DNA of 6,197 nucleotides from Gammaproteobacteria bacterium. GTDB lineage: Bacteria > Pseudomonadota > Gammaproteobacteria > Thiohalospirales > Thiohalospiraceae. Position 1 is the stretch's first letter; each line of letters starts with the position of its first letter. Below, in pieces: positions 5,015 to 6,197 of the stretch. The stretch spans positions 1 to 6,197 of the forward strand of contig JABURU010000249.1 of the NCBI GenBank assembly GCA_014762485.1, read 5' to 3'. The notes below the pieces were generated by a model. The model was not told the DNA's origin. It did no database searches and worked only from the letters and a program-made list of their open reading frames with translations. Position numbers and translations under genes: made by a program.

Positions 5015-5648
5015 AAACGGGCTCCTGGTGATTGGCCGGGGCAAACAATATCGCCTTGTGCTGTTTAAAATACTGTAGCGTCTTATTGACCGCCTGGACA
5101 ATAGCGCGTGGAGTGATGGTTGCACCGGTAAACTGATCAAAGCTGCCGCCATCTTTTTTCACCGCCCAGTGCTTCAGGTCGAGGTTTTCCAGGCTGCGGC
5201 CATCAAAATCGAGAATCCAGTTGGAACGACGTGTCTCTATCCCATCACCCAGACCAGGTGTCTCGCGGTGGCTTAATACCCGTACCCCGGCGATCTCGCC
5301 ATTGTAATATATCCCTACCAGGAGGCGGATATCGCCGCTATAACCATGGGGGGCAACCGGAGTCAGGATCGCGGCAATGTTTTTTCCATTACGTCGGGCC
5401 CGGTAGACATCGACGGGTTTATCGGTTCCCAGTAATGCTTGATGGGTTACCTGGATGGTATCATTAAAGAGATCATTGTCATGTTCAGAGGGCTGGACGA
5501 TCACATGCAGGCTTTGCAGTAGAAACTGTTTCTCCATTTCGGCGATGGTTTCCTCGGTAGCATCATATGTCAGTGCCACTAGCGTGGTGCCGACGACCGC
5601 AAACAGACCTAGCAGCAGGGCACTGATGACCATATTCCTTGCCAACAT
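5007..5648 (-). CDS. rsxG: Rnf/Rsx electron transport complex subunit G (covalent FMN)
   Basis: This 213-residue protein (E. coli RsxG is about 206) has an N-terminal membrane anchor at about 8-28 and a periplasmic FMN-binding domain. Visible family motifs are GYSGDIRLLVGI (102-113), VLSHRETPGLGD (124-135), NWILDFDG (143-150) and DQFTGATITPRAIVQAV (171-187). In the last, Thr177 of the (S/T)GAT motif is the expected site of phosphoester-linked FMN, installed by the flavin transferase ApbE, which is not encoded here. The subunit relays electrons within the Rnf/Rsx complex. Its ATG follows the rsxD TAG with no gap, and a GGGGAG about 9 bases upstream serves as ribosome binding site. Nothing appears broken. 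Confidence 0.95.
   Translation of the reverse strand: MLARNMVISALLLGLFAVVGTTLVALTYDATEETIAEMEKQFLLQSLHVIVQPSEHDNDLFNDTIQVTHQALLGTDKPVDVYRARRNGKNIAAILTPVAPHGYSGDIRLLVGIYYNGEIAGVRVLSHRETPGLGDGIETRRSNWILDFDGRSLENLDLKHWAVKKDGGSFDQFTGATITPRAIVQAVNKTLQYFKQHKAILFAPANHQEPVYG
5022..5026 (-). promoter_or_regulatory. Ribosome binding site deciding the rsxE start
   Basis: The minus strand reads AGGAG followed by seven bases and the ATG at 5014, inside the last codons of rsxG. It settles the start of rsxE against the longer open frame. Confidence 0.75.
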
Positions 5649-6197
5649 CTAGCGTTTCTCCCCAAATGCACGTGGTGTGGTGTAGTAGTCAATGGTGGGG
5701 GCGGTCATGTTCATTAAGAGCACCGCAAAGGCGACCCCATCGGGGTATCCCCCCCATGTACGAATGATGTAGGTCAGCAGGCCAACTCCCGCACCAAACC
5801 AGAGTTTACCTTTCAATGAGGTTGCCGCGGTAACCGGGTCCGTGGCGATAAAGAATGCACCGAGGATAGCGGCACCGCTAAACAGGTGAAATAGTGGCGA
5901 AGCAAACTGCTGCGGGTCATACAGGTGAAATAGCAGCGCGATGAGTGTCAGGGAGCCGAGCATCGCCAGAGGTATATGCCAGCTAATAATCCTGCGTAGC
6001 AATAGCCAGGCGCCACCTGCTAGCAGGGCCAGGTTAATCCATTCCCAGTTCAGTGCGCCAAGTTGGCCCATGATAGCTACTTCGCTGATGATCTGGCTTA
6101 TGCCTTGGCCCTGGTTTAGCTGGGTTTTCAGGCTATCCAGTGGGGTGGCGCTGGTGATGGCATCGATGCTGGTACCCATCGGTAACTGGTGGCTGAA
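5649..6197 (-). CDS. rsxD: Rnf/Rsx electron transport complex subunit D (N-terminus missing)
   Basis: The frame is open to the window edge; 182 C-terminal residues are visible, about half of the roughly 350-residue family length. The visible part begins FSHQLPMGTSIDAITSATPL and aligns by memory with the E. coli segment around DGISQATPLDTFKT; the Thr of SATPL (visible residue 18, codon at 6146-6144) is the expected covalent FMN site. Membrane helices follow (for example around ALLAGGAWLLL and a stretch of the middle third), then FIATDPVTAATSLKGKLWFGA, GGYPDGVAFAVLLMN and the terminal DYYTTPRAFGEKR, all family hallmarks. The ATG at 6179 is internal, not a start, because the six codons upstream fit the family too. 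Its TAG stop abuts the rsxG ATG. Confidence 0.95.
   Translation of the reverse strand, partial: FSHQLPMGTSIDAITSATPLDSLKTQLNQGQGISQIISEVAIMGQLGALNWEWINLALLAGGAWLLLRRIISWHIPLAMLGSLTLIALLFHLYDPQQFASPLFHLFSGAAILGAFFIATDPVTAATSLKGKLWFGAGVGLLTYIIRTWGGYPDGVAFAVLLMNMTAPTIDYYTTPRAFGEKR

Overview
All nine genes in this window lie on the minus strand, so transcription runs from high to low coordinates. The set rsxD-rsxG-rsxE-nth, in the order known from Escherichia coli and relatives, together with a DUF1841 gene, points to a gammaproteobacterium. GC content is moderate. I cannot name a genus from the sequence.

Reading in the direction of transcription: (1) 6197-4307 holds the end of an Rnf/Rsx electron-transport operon: rsxD (start outside the window), rsxG and rsxE, packed with adjacent or overlapping ends. 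nth (endonuclease III, an iron-sulfur DNA repair enzyme) follows after 18 bases. (2) 3649-3580 is a short intergenic region with a plausible sigma70 promoter, followed by a DUF1841 gene of unknown function, an ECF sigma factor and a RskA-type membrane anti-sigma factor. The sigma gene starts five bases after the DUF1841 gene, and the sigma and anti-sigma genes overlap by 13 bases. (3) 1886-1804 is an 83-base gap with a well-formed ECF-type promoter (TGAAACC, 16 bases, CGTATA). (4) 1803-1 is an hvfABC cassette. It encodes a small secreted Cys-rich precursor peptide with six EGxCG units, a DUF692 multinuclear iron oxidative enzyme (MNIO), and a DUF2063 partner protein cut by the window edge.

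The likely logic of the left half is a stress-inducible RiPP (ribosomally made, post-translationally modified peptide) system. The anti-sigma factor holds the ECF sigma at the membrane. A periplasmic signal releases it, and it fires the hvfA promoter. HvfB with HvfC then modifies cysteines of HvfA in the cytoplasm, and HvfA is exported to bind metal, probably copper. The enzyme/partner/precursor families are known. Three things look unusual here: four of the six core motifs are EGNCG rather than the canonical EGKCG; the anti-sigma factor has a Met-rich periplasmic domain that could itself sense copper; and an ECF/RskA pair sits directly upstream with a matching promoter. There is no gene-free stretch longer than 83 bases, and I saw no RNA genes, mobile elements, CRISPR arrays or convincing terminators.
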